From the NCBI GenBank assembly GCA_025354385.1, contig JANXMZ010000025.1, positions 1 through 64,000 of the forward strand: DNA of 64,000 nucleotides, read 5' to 3'. The stretch's first letter is position 1. Each line of letters begins with the position of its first letter. Below are positions 44,340 through 53,061 of this stretch, piece after piece. The translations under genes and the position numbers were made by a program. The DNA is from Bacteroidota bacterium. GTDB taxonomy: Bacteria; Bacteroidota; Bacteroidia; NS11-12g; UBA955. The notes below the pieces were generated by a model. The model saw nothing but the letters and a program-made list of their open reading frames with translations, made no database searches and was not told where the DNA came from.

Positions 44340-44452
44340 GTGGAAATTTATCCGGTTCAACTTTTATTTATCCGTTCCCGGTTTTAATAATTCAGATTAT
44401 TATTTGTTTTAAGTTAAACTTGTGTTAGCGTTCTTACTAAAACTACTTAACT

Positions 44453-47400
44453 ATGAAACTAAAACTTACGATCACCCTTATGGGCATGGTGGCTTTATGG
44501 CCTTTCATGTCTGTAAATGCATGCACGGTTACTCCAGCATTTAGCTTTTCGAGTACACATACTTGTGGTTTGCCAACCATTGTTAATGCTCATAATACTT
44601 CGAGCGGTAATTATAAGAACAAGGCCAGGTATTACTGGAAAGTAAATAATGTTATAATTGATTCAACCACAGGTATAGATTCAATTGTTATTTTATTAAG
44701 ACAAACGGGAATTAACAAAGTAAAATTAATTGTTAAAGATTCCACGGGTTGCATAGATTCTTCAGCGGTCCAGAATATTACAGTAAGCACCAATGCCAAA
44801 ACCATATTAGATCAAAATGGACTTTATACGTTGAATCCTACATGGGTCAATTGCATTCAATATATTACAAGTCCAGATACTTTTAGCATTCGTTTCGAAT
44901 CTGGAGATACCTTAAAAAAGTTAAAAATATTATGGGGCGATGGTACTATAGATACAGGAAGTGGTAATCTTTCTCCCAATACCGTTAAGTCTCATCTTTA
45001 CAATACATTGGGTATTTTTACTGTTAAAATAATTACACAAAATGGGGCTTGTACGGATACCGTTTACGGTACAGTATTTAGTCAAAGGCAACCTACAGCA
45101 GGTATAATAGGGCCAACTGCAGGAAGTAATAGAGGCTGTGTGCCACATACGCTCAGAATCGTTAATAATTCTTATAATATTTCTAACAATACCAATTTTG
45201 AAATTGACTGGGGTGTTGGTCCAGTATTGAAATTGCCTTATACGAGTGCCAACGATACTTTATATAATACCTACAGAACTGGTATTTGCGGTGCATCCAT
45301 AAAAATTACAGCCAGCAATGTTTGCGGTAATTCAGTTGCCACATGGAATCCTATAGATATCAGCGATAAGGACATTGCCCGCTGGACGGTTGCCACTACA
45401 TGCGATCCTGTTAAACCTCATTTGTTTATCAATGCTTGTGTAGACAGGTATTGCTTATTGCCGGATTTAAAGGAATATTTCTGGGATTTTGGCGATAGTA
45501 CTACTGTGGGCTGGACGACTAGCAAAGCAAGTCAGAATCATATTTTTAAAACAGAAAAAGATTATGTTATTACCATTATTGTACGAAATGGTTGTGGTTA
45601 TGATACTTTCAAAGATATTGTAAGGGTTTATTACAATCCAATAGCTGGATTTAAGTTTAATTCCAATCGTGGGTGTAAGCCTTTGGCTGTTGTATTTACT
45701 GATACTTCTAAGGGAAGAGGTCATGCCCGATTGTGGACAGTGAAAGAAAATAGCATTACGAAAACTTTTACAGACTCTGTATTTAATTATACCTTTACCC
45801 AAGCGGGTATTCACAGTGTAACACTTAAAGTGACGAATCCATGTGGAACTTCTTCAGTCACAAAAACATTTACAGTGAATGATAAACCAACTGCAAAGTT
45901 TGGGAATATTCCAGATAATTGCGCACCCGCAAAAGTAAATTTCAATAATACCTCAACTTCGTATTTTAAAAATCCTTCATATACTTGGGACTTTGGGGAT
46001 AGTACCACCAGTAATTTAAAAAGTCCAGGCAGTAAAATTTATTCTCAAACGGGTACATATATTGTGCGCTTATTTGTTTCGGATAGTTGTGGTTCTGACA
46101 CTTTTCAGCAAAGTTTTAGAGTTTTTGGTTTGCCAAAAGCAATTTTGAGTGGTGATACTGTTGGTTGTACTTTCGACTCATTGATGTTTAATAACCAATC
46201 TACCAATGCCAATAATTTTAGTTGGGTTTGGGGCGATGGAAATAGTCTCAATAATACTTCAATAGGGATCGTTAAACACATGTATGCGCAACCCGGTAAT
46301 TTTAATTTGCGATTAATTGCATCCGCCGGATCAGGTTGCAAAGATACCATCTACCACTCCGTAAGGATTAAACCTGGAGCAAAAGCTGCTTTCGATATCA
46401 ATCAGCCATTTGCCTGTGCCCCAGCTACTTTTAAATTCAGTAACCAATCCGTTTTCGGAAAGGATTTTAATTGGTATGCCAATGGAAAGCTTCTATCAAA
46501 TCAATTTAATTTACCCGATTCAATGTTGATTGCAGATAGTAGTATTGTGCACTTGAAATTAGTTGTTACTAGTAATTCTTCTTGTCAAACTGACTCGGTT
46601 GAAAAAATTTATTTTACACCTAAAAATCCCCAAGCCATTATCAATAATCGCGATTCGGGATGTACTTTACTAACAGTTAATTTTAGACAAGGGTCTGCTT
46701 ACGCTATAAAGAGTTATTGGGATTTTGGCAATGGATTAACTTCAAATTTAACAATGCCTAGTACTACTTATAAAGGTGCCAAAGTTAGAGATACTTTTTA
46801 TTACCCTCAGTTGAAGGTAAGTAACTGGGCGGGTTGTTTGGATTCTGTGAAAGCAAAAATAAAAGTATATCCTTCGCCAACAGCCATGTTTGTGATGGAT
46901 AAATCCAATGGTTGCGGACCCTTAAGCGTCAATTTTACCAGCCAATCTAAAACGAATAATCTGGATTCATTTAGTACATTGAAACACCAATGGCTTTTTG
47001 GAAATGGCGGTTCATCTAATTATGCAAGTACTACATCCATCTTTCAAGCAAGCAAAAAAAGAGATTCATTTTATAATATAAAACTCGTGATTGTTTCCTT
47101 GAATGCTTGCACAGATACAACACAAAATACTGTTCAGGTGTTTCCTTTGCCAGGGGTTGAATTTACACCAGATAGGAGAGAAGGTTGTGCTTTATTGCCA
47201 GTGAATTTTTTAAACACATCCACTCCTCATGACACGGGATCCATAAAAATCATGAGTTTCTTATGGCAATCCGGGAATGGTGTTTCAAATAATTCGCAAA
47301 ATTTTAAAGGTACTTATGGAAGTTCAATATACAGCGATACCAATTACCGGGTAAAATTAATTGGATGGAGTGAGCACGGATGTGAAGATAGCGCCATTGA

Positions 47401-50014
47401 TGTGATTACAGTGCATCCAAATCCAATTGCTAACTTCACATTAAATCGTTTGAGTGGTTGTACTCCATTGCAAGTATCTACTAATAATCTATCGGTTTCT
47501 AAAGATTATAAGCCTCTGACGCATATTTGGAATTTTGGAAATACTTATACATCTACCGCAAGTAATGATAATACTGTATATACCAATAATAGCAATTCGG
47601 ATATAAGTTTTAAAATATGGTATGAAGCCCAAACTTATTATGCTTGCAAGGATACTGCCGAAATGATAATTACAGTGCATCCCAAACCAATTGCGAAGTT
47701 TAATCCTTCAGTCAAGAAAGCTTGCGCACCAATGGTATTAACTGTTACTGATGCATCCATCAATGCTGCACATTATTATTGGGGATTGAATCAACCCTCA
47801 GATTCAGGAAGTCTATCTGAAAAAATACATTTAAAAGGTTTGAAATTGTTTGACACTTCCTATATCATTGCGCATCAAGTGGCATCTGTATATGGTTGTT
47901 GGAGCGATACGGTGTTTGATGATGTGTTGGTGCTCGGGCGCCCTCAGGCCGACTTTGAATTTGGCAAGGATTCAATCTGCTATAACAATAGCATTAGTAT
48001 TAATAATACTTCTTTGGGCGGATTTAAGTATTTATGGAAATTTAGCGATAATACAACTTCGGCCTTTATCAATCCCAAACACAAATTTCCAATCAATCCT
48101 AATAATGGAAAGGATTCCATATTCAGTGTAACAGTGGAAGTAACTTCCTCTACAAGTTGCAAGGATACAGCTACCAGGTCGGTCTACATTGTTAATAAAC
48201 CAACAGAAAAAATGACAATTGGCAATGGTATCGGTTGTACGGATTTACTTGTCACCCTTTCACAAAATTCGAAAAGATATAAAACCATGTTTTGGGATTT
48301 TGGGGATAATTCTGCATTCCAGGCAGGTGATACAGTTGTACATACTTATGTAAATGCTTTGAATAATATGACGTTGCAACCAAAAATTATTTTATACCGT
48401 CAACGATTTAATTGTAATGATACCAGCACAGGTTATGCATTTGTTTATCCTAAACCTACTGCTAATTTTAATTCTTTGAGAAATGACCCATGCGATAAAG
48501 GTGTTTTTCAATTTGTGAACCAATCCAAAAATAATAAAACCAATGCTTGGGTTTTTGAAAATGGAGTTACCTCATCTGCTTCAGATTTAACCACTGTTTT
48601 AACACCTTCGAAAGTAAAAGATACTTTTTATACGGTTAAATTATACATTACCAATAATTACAATTGTAAGGATAGTATTCTGAAAGTAATTAAAGTAAAA
48701 CCAATGTTGCAGGTTAAATTTAGCAATGTGCCTGTTTCAAGTTGTCAAAAAGGTTTGGTAAATTTTACCAATAGTTCTGTCAATACTTTGCGCTATCTAT
48801 GGACTTTCGGGGATGGCGGGATTTCGACAGAAACGAATCCTTCATATATCTATAATACTTTTGGAAATTATCAAGTAAAGCTATATGGGTACGATGCCGA
48901 TGGTTGTGTAGATAGTAGTTTTGGGTCTAATTTTATTAAAGTACTAGAGCAGCCCAAAGCAGATTTTACATACTTGCCATTACAACCGAAGTTGCCGAAT
49001 GCAAGAGTAGATTTTACGGCCCGACCTATTATGCTAATCAACAGTATTAATAACCTAACGTACGAGTGGGATTTTGGCGATAAATCTTTCCCTACAAAAA
49101 ATAAAAATGAACAGAATCCTTTTCATATTTACACCAACTCTGGCACATTAAATATTAAGTTAACGGTATGGAATCAGCAGTGTTCTGATTTTGTGATTAA
49201 ACCTTTGTATGTTGAATATCCGAAGCCAATTGTTGATTTCACAGCAGATACAAGCGAAGGTTGCGTGCCATTAACTGTGAAGTTTAATAATAAAACACAA
49301 AATGTTATCAGTTATCGTTGGGTATTTAGCGACGGTTCGCCAGATGCCACAGATATAGAACCCGTGCATGTATTTGAAAGGGCTGGTACATGGGACGTTA
49401 CCCTAATTGCAACGGGTAGCGGAGGTACAATAAGTAAAACAATGAAATACTTAATACATACTTTCCCAAAACCAATAGTAGATTTTTATAGTACCATTCG
49501 TTTTATGAATTTGCCAAATGCAGTATTTAGTTTTCAGAATACCAGTGATAATACGGTAAAAAATGATTGGTATGTTTACGACAGTTCTGGGGCGCAAATT
49601 GGAGGATCCACATTGCGCAATCCATCATTTAATATCACAGAAACGGGTTCTTTCTCTGTAAAACTAATTGGTACCAATTCTTATGGGTGCACAGATACCT
49701 TGATAAAACCAGATTATTTAAGCACCTTAAAGCCCGGTTATGTTTTTGTGCCTAACGCCTTCTCGCCTAATGACAACGGCAAGAACGATGGTTTCAAACC
49801 TTCGGTATTCAATGTTAAGGACGACCATTATATTTTCAGAATATACAACCGCTGGGGTGAAAAACTGTTCGAAACATTTGACCGTGATGCGCTATGGGAT
49901 GGCACCTTTAAAGGTAATAATTGCGAACAAGATGTATATGTATGGACCGTTAATGGCCTTTATGAAAACGGGGATAATTTTGGGTTGAGGGGTACCTTAA
50001 GTTTGCTGAGGTAA
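44453..50014 (+). CDS. Giant PKD-repeat surface protein, T9SS type B tail
   Basis: A 1853-residue secreted protein. Signal peptide about 1-23 (SVNA-C), then at least fifteen PKD-like modules of roughly 85-110 residues, recognised by WDFGDST, WVWGDG, WLFGNGG, WTFGDGG and the Cys-Pro-like CAPxxVxFxN turn that opens each (GCTPLQV, GCVPLTVKF). It ends in a type B (gliding-motility-associated) sorting domain: FVPNAFSPNDNGKNDGF, IYNRWGEKLFE and the final GTLSLLR. This is an SprB-like adhesin architecture; T9SS would export it and leave it on the cell surface. It lies between a sensor kinase gene and a regulator gene. Confidence 0.9.
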   Translation: MKLKLTITLMGMVALWPFMSVNACTVTPAFSFSSTHTCGLPTIVNAHNTSSGNYKNKARYYWKVNNVIIDSTTGIDSIVILLRQTGINKVKLIVKDSTGCIDSSAVQNITVSTNAKTILDQNGLYTLNPTWVNCIQYITSPDTFSIRFESGDTLKKLKILWGDGTIDTGSGNLSPNTVKSHLYNTLGIFTVKIITQNGACTDTVYGTVFSQRQPTAGIIGPTAGSNRGCVPHTLRIVNNSYNISNNTNFEIDWGVGPVLKLPYTSANDTLYNTYRTGICGASIKITASNVCGNSVATWNPIDISDKDIARWTVATTCDPVKPHLFINACVDRYCLLPDLKEYFWDFGDSTTVGWTTSKASQNHIFKTEKDYVITIIVRNGCGYDTFKDIVRVYYNPIAGFKFNSNRGCKPLAVVFTDTSKGRGHARLWTVKENSITKTFTDSVFNYTFTQAGIHSVTLKVTNPCGTSSVTKTFTVNDKPTAKFGNIPDNCAPAKVNFNNTSTSYFKNPSYTWDFGDSTTSNLKSPGSKIYSQTGTYIVRLFVSDSCGSDTFQQSFRVFGLPKAILSGDTVGCTFDSLMFNNQSTNANNFSWVWGDGNSLNNTSIGIVKHMYAQPGNFNLRLIASAGSGCKDTIYHSVRIKPGAKAAFDINQPFACAPATFKFSNQSVFGKDFNWYANGKLLSNQFNLPDSMLIADSSIVHLKLVVTSNSSCQTDSVEKIYFTPKNPQAIINNRDSGCTLLTVNFRQGSAYAIKSYWDFGNGLTSNLTMPSTTYKGAKVRDTFYYPQLKVSNWAGCLDSVKAKIKVYPSPTAMFVMDKSNGCGPLSVNFTSQSKTNNLDSFSTLKHQWLFGNGGSSNYASTTSIFQASKKRDSFYNIKLVIVSLNACTDTTQNTVQVFPLPGVEFTPDRREGCALLPVNFLNTSTPHDTGSIKIMSFLWQSGNGVSNNSQNFKGTYGSSIYSDTNYRVKLIGWSEHGCEDSAIDVITVHPNPIANFTLNRLSGCTPLQVSTNNLSVSKDYKPLTHIWNFGNTYTSTASNDNTVYTNNSNSDISFKIWYEAQTYYACKDTAEMIITVHPKPIAKFNPSVKKACAPMVLTVTDASINAAHYYWGLNQPSDSGSLSEKIHLKGLKLFDTSYIIAHQVASVYGCWSDTVFDDVLVLGRPQADFEFGKDSICYNNSISINNTSLGGFKYLWKFSDNTTSAFINPKHKFPINPNNGKDSIFSVTVEVTSSTSCKDTATRSVYIVNKPTEKMTIGNGIGCTDLLVTLSQNSKRYKTMFWDFGDNSAFQAGDTVVHTYVNALNNMTLQPKIILYRQRFNCNDTSTGYAFVYPKPTANFNSLRNDPCDKGVFQFVNQSKNNKTNAWVFENGVTSSASDLTTVLTPSKVKDTFYTVKLYITNNYNCKDSILKVIKVKPMLQVKFSNVPVSSCQKGLVNFTNSSVNTLRYLWTFGDGGISTETNPSYIYNTFGNYQVKLYGYDADGCVDSSFGSNFIKVLEQPKADFTYLPLQPKLPNARVDFTARPIMLINSINNLTYEWDFGDKSFPTKNKNEQNPFHIYTNSGTLNIKLTVWNQQCSDFVIKPLYVEYPKPIVDFTADTSEGCVPLTVKFNNKTQNVISYRWVFSDGSPDATDIEPVHVFERAGTWDVTLIATGSGGTISKTMKYLIHTFPKPIVDFYSTIRFMNLPNAVFSFQNTSDNTVKNDWYVYDSSGAQIGGSTLRNPSFNITETGSFSVKLIGTNSYGCTDTLIKPDYLSTLKPGYVFVPNAFSPNDNGKNDGFKPSVFNVKDDHYIFRIYNRWGEKLFETFDRDALWDGTFKGNNCEQDVYVWTVNGLYENGDNFGLRGTLSLLR

Positions 50015-50038
50015 GGAATACTTTAATAAAAAAGAATA

Positions 50039-50245
50039 TTATATGCGTTTTGTGATTCGATCGACTTTATAGTAGGTGTAAAATGAAGGGCCCGGATCTA
50101 ATCGTAGTGTGTCGGTTGCATAACCATCATTATTGATATAAAGATGCTTGGTCTTTACTTTTCTTGTCTTTGCGGGCTGATTGAAAATAATACAAAATGC
50201 GACTGCCGCTAGCAATAATAGCGAGGTGATTTTTTTATTTTTCAT
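50039..50245 (-). CDS. Small exported or membrane-anchored protein
   Basis: A 68-residue protein with a KNKK n-region and hydrophobic core (about 6-20, SLLLLAAVAFCII) and a short polar tail (KTKHLYINNDGYATDTLRL...YKVDRI). No clear lipobox: the Cys at 18 is followed by IIFNQP. It may be a short anchored peptide, or not a gene; the ATG has no good promoter box upstream. It converges with the PKD gene. Confidence 0.4.
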   Translation of the reverse strand: MKNKKITSLLLLAAVAFCIIFNQPAKTRKVKTKHLYINNDGYATDTLRLDPGPSFYTYYKVDRITKRI

Positions 50246-50534
50246 AAAATCTTGTTGTAAATAATTCTATCGTTTAAAGTTTGATTTTCATCCTTACTTT
50301 ATTAGGTAGGGTAACAACGTTCAAATCTTTATATTCTATGAGTGTAGGAATTGTAAATAAGTGGATAGCTGCTTCTCAGTATTAGGTATACTAATTCTCC
50401 AATTTGAGTCAATATTGTCAAGATTATGAAGAACCTAGTTTTGCATAGAATCTTTAAAATTCTTATAGTCATAAATAACCCTAATTAAATATAGAACCAA
50501 TATTACGATAATTTATTTTGCAGAAAATTGAATT
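50246..50534. other. Intergenic region without recognised feature
   Basis: About 290 AT-rich bases between two small minus-strand genes. I find no open reading frame of note, no hairpin terminator and no clear TAnnTTTG box for the downstream gene. Confidence 0.5.
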
Positions 50535-50912
50535 TTAATATTCAGGTAATACCAATTCTAAGCCAGTTTCTCTAAAAAAAATATTTTGTAACCTGTGTAC
50601 CGCAGAAATTGTTTGTTGAAATGAACCAATTTTAACTAAAAATAAATCTTCGGGAAGTGGTGTTATCCAACAGCCATTTAATACAAACTGATTTCCAATT
50701 TGTGTAAAGTGAAATTTTCGCAATCGCAAGGGCGTTATGGGAATAGGAGCCATCGCTAAATTGTGGCAATTGATTAATTTATCATTTTTTTCAAGTTTTA
50801 TTTTTCGAAGTTGTACCCCTGTATCATGCATGGAATGAATGATAAATGGAACTCCTTTATACATGGGTAAGTCATAGCCCACTATGTTTCCTATTCTAAT
50901 CTCATTGCGCAT
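50535..50912 (-). CDS. Small protein related to a phage-associated Bacteroidota family
   Basis: A 125-residue cytoplasmic protein. It opens MRNEIRIGNIVGYDL and ends VHRLQNIFFRETGLELVL, a head and tail I recall from a family frequent in Bacteroidota phages and mobile elements (ELRIGNxV...VHxLQNLYFALTG), function unknown. No other phage gene is near. The frame extends six codons up, but the -7 box at 50917-50924 sets the start at the ATG at 50912, which leaves essentially no leader. Confidence 0.6.
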   Translation of the reverse strand: MRNEIRIGNIVGYDLPMYKGVPFIIHSMHDTGVQLRKIKLEKNDKLINCHNLAMAPIPITPLRLRKFHFTQIGNQFVLNGCWITPLPEDLFLVKIGSFQQTISAVHRLQNIFFRETGLELVLPEY

Positions 50913-50916
50913 TGCA

Positions 50917-50924
50917 CAAAAATA
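50917..50924 (-). promoter_or_regulatory. -7 box giving leaderless mRNA
   Basis: Minus-strand TATTTTTG, TAnnTTTG match. Predicted start about 50913, one base before the ATG. A TACTAA/TTAGTA inverted repeat (50946-50962) lies at the -33 region and could be an operator. Confidence 0.55.
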
Positions 50925-51084
50925 TAGCAATTTATTAAAATATATTACTAATAATTTTAGTATTTATAAAAAATATCCAAATGTAATTTGTAATGTATGG
51001 AAGAACTCAGTTTTGATAAATAATCTACAGGGTAACCCAATTGTGCCTTTAACAAGGTGTTCATTTTGACAAGTTATTTTTATA

Positions 51085-51092
51085 TATATTCG
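51085..51092 (+). promoter_or_regulatory. -7 box of LytTR regulator
   Basis: TATATTCG, one base from TAnnTTTG, eight bases or so of leader to the ATG at 51104. Confidence 0.4.
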
Positions 51093-51103
51093 CAACTTCA
51101 ATC

Positions 51104-51883
51104 ATGAGTATGCCAAATACAAAGTTTAAAATATTATTAGTAGAGGATGAAGCCCTATCGGCCAAGAGGATTGAACAATTGGTAAACAATTATGGCGATG
51201 AATTTGAAGTGGTAAGGGTTTCTGATAGTATTGAAGATGCTTTACAATGGCTAAAAACTAATGAACCAGATTTAGGATTGTTTGATATTCAAATTGCTGA
51301 TGGCTTATCTTTTGAAATTTTACGTAATATATCATTTCATTTACCTGTTATTTTTATTACGGCCTATGATGAACACGCTTTACAGGCATTAAAATTAAAT
51401 GCCATTGATTATTTGCTGAAACCTATTAAAGAAGAAGAATTGCAGGCTGGGTTGGAAAAATTTAAAAAGCAAAAACAGGTATTTTCAGAAAGCCAGTTGT
51501 ACAATCTAATGAATGCGATGAATGTAAATGGTCCCACAAAGTATGTAGAACGCCTGAGGGTGAATTTGGGTCAGCAAATACGCGTGGTACAAGTGGAAGA
51601 AATTGCCTATTTCTATATTTGGAACAAAGGTGTTTATTTGATGACATTAGTAGCCGAAAAATTCTTACTTGATATGACCTTAGACGAGATTGAACACATG
51701 GTGAATCCATCTAAATTTTTTAGAATTAACAGACAAATAATTATCAGTTTAACCTCTATCAACAAAATGGTCAACTATAGTAAATCGCGCGTTAAAATTA
51801 CCCTTAAACCCGAAGCGCCAATTGAAACCATTACAAGTGTTGAACGCTCGGGTGAGTTTAAGAAATGGTTGGCAGGGAATTAA
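51104..51883 (+). CDS. LytTR-family response regulator
   Basis: A 259-residue regulator. Receiver domain (about 8-125): acidic pair VEDE, phospho-acceptor Asp61 in LFDIQIADG, FITAYDEHAL and LLKPI with the conserved Lys. LytTR DNA-binding domain (about 150-258): VEEIAYFYIWNKGVYLMT, FFRINRQIIISLTSINKM. A second in-frame ATG at 51110 is a possible start. It is the evident partner of the LytS-like kinase at 41478, though 6.8 kb away and separated by the PKD gene and two reverse genes. Target promoters are unknown. Confidence 0.92.
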   Translation: MSMPNTKFKILLVEDEALSAKRIEQLVNNYGDEFEVVRVSDSIEDALQWLKTNEPDLGLFDIQIADGLSFEILRNISFHLPVIFITAYDEHALQALKLNAIDYLLKPIKEEELQAGLEKFKKQKQVFSESQLYNLMNAMNVNGPTKYVERLRVNLGQQIRVVQVEEIAYFYIWNKGVYLMTLVAEKFLLDMTLDEIEHMVNPSKFFRINRQIIISLTSINKMVNYSKSRVKITLKPEAPIETITSVERSGEFKKWLAGN

Positions 51884-51895
51884 CAATTCTATACC

Positions 51896-51959
51896 TCGAC
51901 AAGCTCAGTGTGAAGGGGAGGGCTTCGTGTGTTGGAAACAATTCGACAAGTTCAGTGTG
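51896..51959. repeat. Two copies of a short CGACAAG repeat
   Basis: TCGACAAGCTCAGTGTG (51896-51912) and TCGACAAGTTCAGTGTG (51943-51959) differ by one base and are 47 bases apart, in a gap between genes. Units like TTCGACAAGCTCAG are known to me as dispersed short repeats in Bacteroidota genomes. No coding role. Confidence 0.6.
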
Positions 51960-52038
51960 CAATGAAAAATTACAAAGTCAAGTCTTTGATGCATTGAATA
52001 AAGCATCAATTTTTAATTTAGGGTGAGCTTGTTAAAGT

Positions 52039-52980
52039 CTAACCCTCATAGGTCTTGGGGATCTTTGGGTCGGTAATAATAATATAATCTCCTTGGCTCT
52101 TATATTTACTCCAATCAATATTGGGGAAATTATCATCGGAACTTGTAGAGATGATTAAGGGTTTTAATTTCTTGTTATATTTTTTCAATTGGGTTACCAC
52201 TGCAAAGCCTTCATCACTGTGAAAGCGACCGTTAACCTGCATTACCTTTTTGCCTTTATGGGTTTTTAAATATTCAAAAATCGAATAAGCCATGGTAGCA
52301 TCCCAGAGTGATTGGGCCATCACTAAATTAAAACCGCCCATGCCCATCATAGGAGGAGCTGCTACTTTTTTTGCAGTATCATTCACCGATGGACTAGGAG
52401 TATGATTGGTTAAGCCCATCAGTTTGTTGTAATAAGCGCCCGAAGCTGTGTCGTAGGGCAGCGGAGCAAAGAAACGTTTGGATGCTTGTGTTAATGCCAT
52501 CAAGGCACTTTGACCTTTTCTTCCTACTATATTGGTGTATCTGCTAGCAGCATTTGCGCATACCACATCTATTTTATTTTTCTTTGCAAACTCTACCATG
52601 GGACGATAATCTCTGTAATTGCTCCATACACGCGCATCTTTTTTAAAGTTCTTTTCTCGAATATCAGATGTCAAATATTCATTCATTACTGTTTGCACAT
52701 CGCGGTCGAACATTTCCATAGAGAGGGCCAATTCACTGGAAAATTGGGTGTACATTAATTCCAACATTTTGTTTTCAAGATAATGGGTTACAGAGTCATT
52801 GTGCTCTTCACCAAAAAACAAGACATCGTAATTTTTCATATCATCAGCAATGTCTTTTAAATTAACTTCCTTACCCAATTTAACGGAATAAATTTTATAA
52901 TGTGTTTCATTTAACTGAGCCCATGTTGGCATGCATAGTATGCATATTATAGCAAGCAAGCTAATTTTAAGTAATTTCAT
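52039..52980 (-). CDS. ChaN-like (haem-binding uptake) exported protein
   Basis: A 313-residue protein with a signal peptide (about 1-21, MPTWA-Q) and a ChaN-family (DUF399) fold: VLFFGEEHNDSVTHYLE (the conserved GExH motif), LALSMEMFDRDVQ, and VMQVNGRFHSDEGFAVVTQL with the His-bearing block. ChaN-like proteins bind haem or are EreA/TraB-like hydrolases by fold; there is no lipobox, so it is likely periplasmic. The AAPPMMGMGG stretch at about 208-217 is a flexible insert. A second TraB/ChaN-superfamily-like protein is at 34367. Confidence 0.78.
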   Translation of the reverse strand: MKLLKISLLAIICILCMPTWAQLNETHYKIYSVKLGKEVNLKDIADDMKNYDVLFFGEEHNDSVTHYLENKMLELMYTQFSSELALSMEMFDRDVQTVMNEYLTSDIREKNFKKDARVWSNYRDYRPMVEFAKKNKIDVVCANAASRYTNIVGRKGQSALMALTQASKRFFAPLPYDTASGAYYNKLMGLTNHTPSPSVNDTAKKVAAPPMMGMGGFNLVMAQSLWDATMAYSIFEYLKTHKGKKVMQVNGRFHSDEGFAVVTQLKKYNKKLKPLIISTSSDDNFPNIDWSKYKSQGDYIIITDPKIPKTYEG

Positions 52981-53061
52981 TTTAGAAATAATATTGGGTC
53001 GAAATTAAATAATTTTAATTGCAATAAAACTAAAATATCAATGAATGGTAAAAAGGCGCAA

